Assembly: GCA_949987565.1 (NCBI GenBank)
Contig: OX465110.1
Location: 18,695,139-18,759,138, forward strand
Reading direction: 5' to 3'
Source: Luidia sarsii
Taxonomy: Eukaryota; Echinodermata; Asteroidea; Paxillosida; Luidiidae
DNA: 64,000 nt
Every line of letters begins with the position of its first letter. Within the stretch, counting starts at the first letter, position 1. Shown one piece after another: positions 63,734-64,000 of this stretch. The translations under genes and the position numbers were made by a program. The notes under the pieces were generated by a model. It was not told the origin of the DNA. It worked only from the letters and a program-made list of their open reading frames with translations, and did no database searches.

Positions 63734-64000
63734 AACAAATCCGTGTGTGAAACTAACCGAGTAACTCGGTCTCAAAGCAGGGTTTAAAATATGTTAAGGT
63801 AGACTTATAATTATATTTAGACGTATCTGACTTCTAGTCAATAGTGATATTTGCGCAAAAGTATTAAGCCGTTTTTGTATTCCCAAGTTGTCCCAAACTT
63901 GAAACTGGCCAAAGAAATAATAGAAAAATCCCATAAATTTCACCGCACTGAAGTAAGGAAAAACTTTAATGAAAAAAATAGATGAAAGGAATGTAGAATA

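Larger units (their letters stand above)
63328..64000. other. MTBP upstream region
   Basis: Apart from the CRE and the small ORF I see no recognisable gene. The last 230 bp are AT-rich without obvious features. Confidence 0.5.

Noticed and set aside
1..64000. A new defence, toxin or biosynthetic system
   Set aside because: All coding evidence resolves to two known animal genes. What is unusual here is repeat and splice-site architecture.

Overview
This is animal nuclear DNA. Two multi-exon genes can be read through GT-AG introns, and they converge tail to tail. The + strand (1098-44683) carries the last 37 coding exons of HYDIN, the giant ASH/MSP-domain protein of the ciliary central-pair apparatus. 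The exons join in one phase-consistent frame of 8136 nt (2711 codons plus TAG), and the 5' half of the gene lies upstream of the window. The - strand (63327 down to 47254) carries what looks like a complete MTBP gene, the metazoan Sld7-like partner of Treslin/TICRR in replication-origin firing. It has 17 coding exons, 2853 nt and 950 residues. Both identifications rest on remembered similarity to the human proteins along the whole length, including both C-termini. No database search was run.

Layout: 1-1097 is SINE debris in a HYDIN intron; 1098-44683 is HYDIN; 44684 to about 45500 is the HYDIN 3' UTR region; 45500-47253 is a repeat-bearing gap between the two 3' ends; 47254-63327 is MTBP; 63328-64000 is the MTBP upstream region, with a perfect CRE palindrome and a small + strand ORF. 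Exons are strikingly GC-rich and introns are AT-rich. HYDIN implies motile cilia and MTBP implies a metazoan. I favour a marine invertebrate, perhaps a deuterostome, but the sequence does not settle the species. The two genes have no evident functional link (ciliary motility versus DNA replication).

The introns are crowded with repeats: tRNA-derived SINEs (two families), at least eight families of short inverted-repeat elements (several nested), and more than 15 tandem arrays with units of 3 to about 125 bp. Large pyrimidine-rich arrays lie with pyrimidines on the sense strand of the host gene. The most unusual observation is in HYDIN, where three separate exon boundaries have been copied with their splice sites into tandem intronic repeats. 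One copy (40111-40158) would make a 48-nt in-frame extra exon if it were spliced.

No prokaryotic operon, CRISPR array, phage or new enzymatic system is supported.
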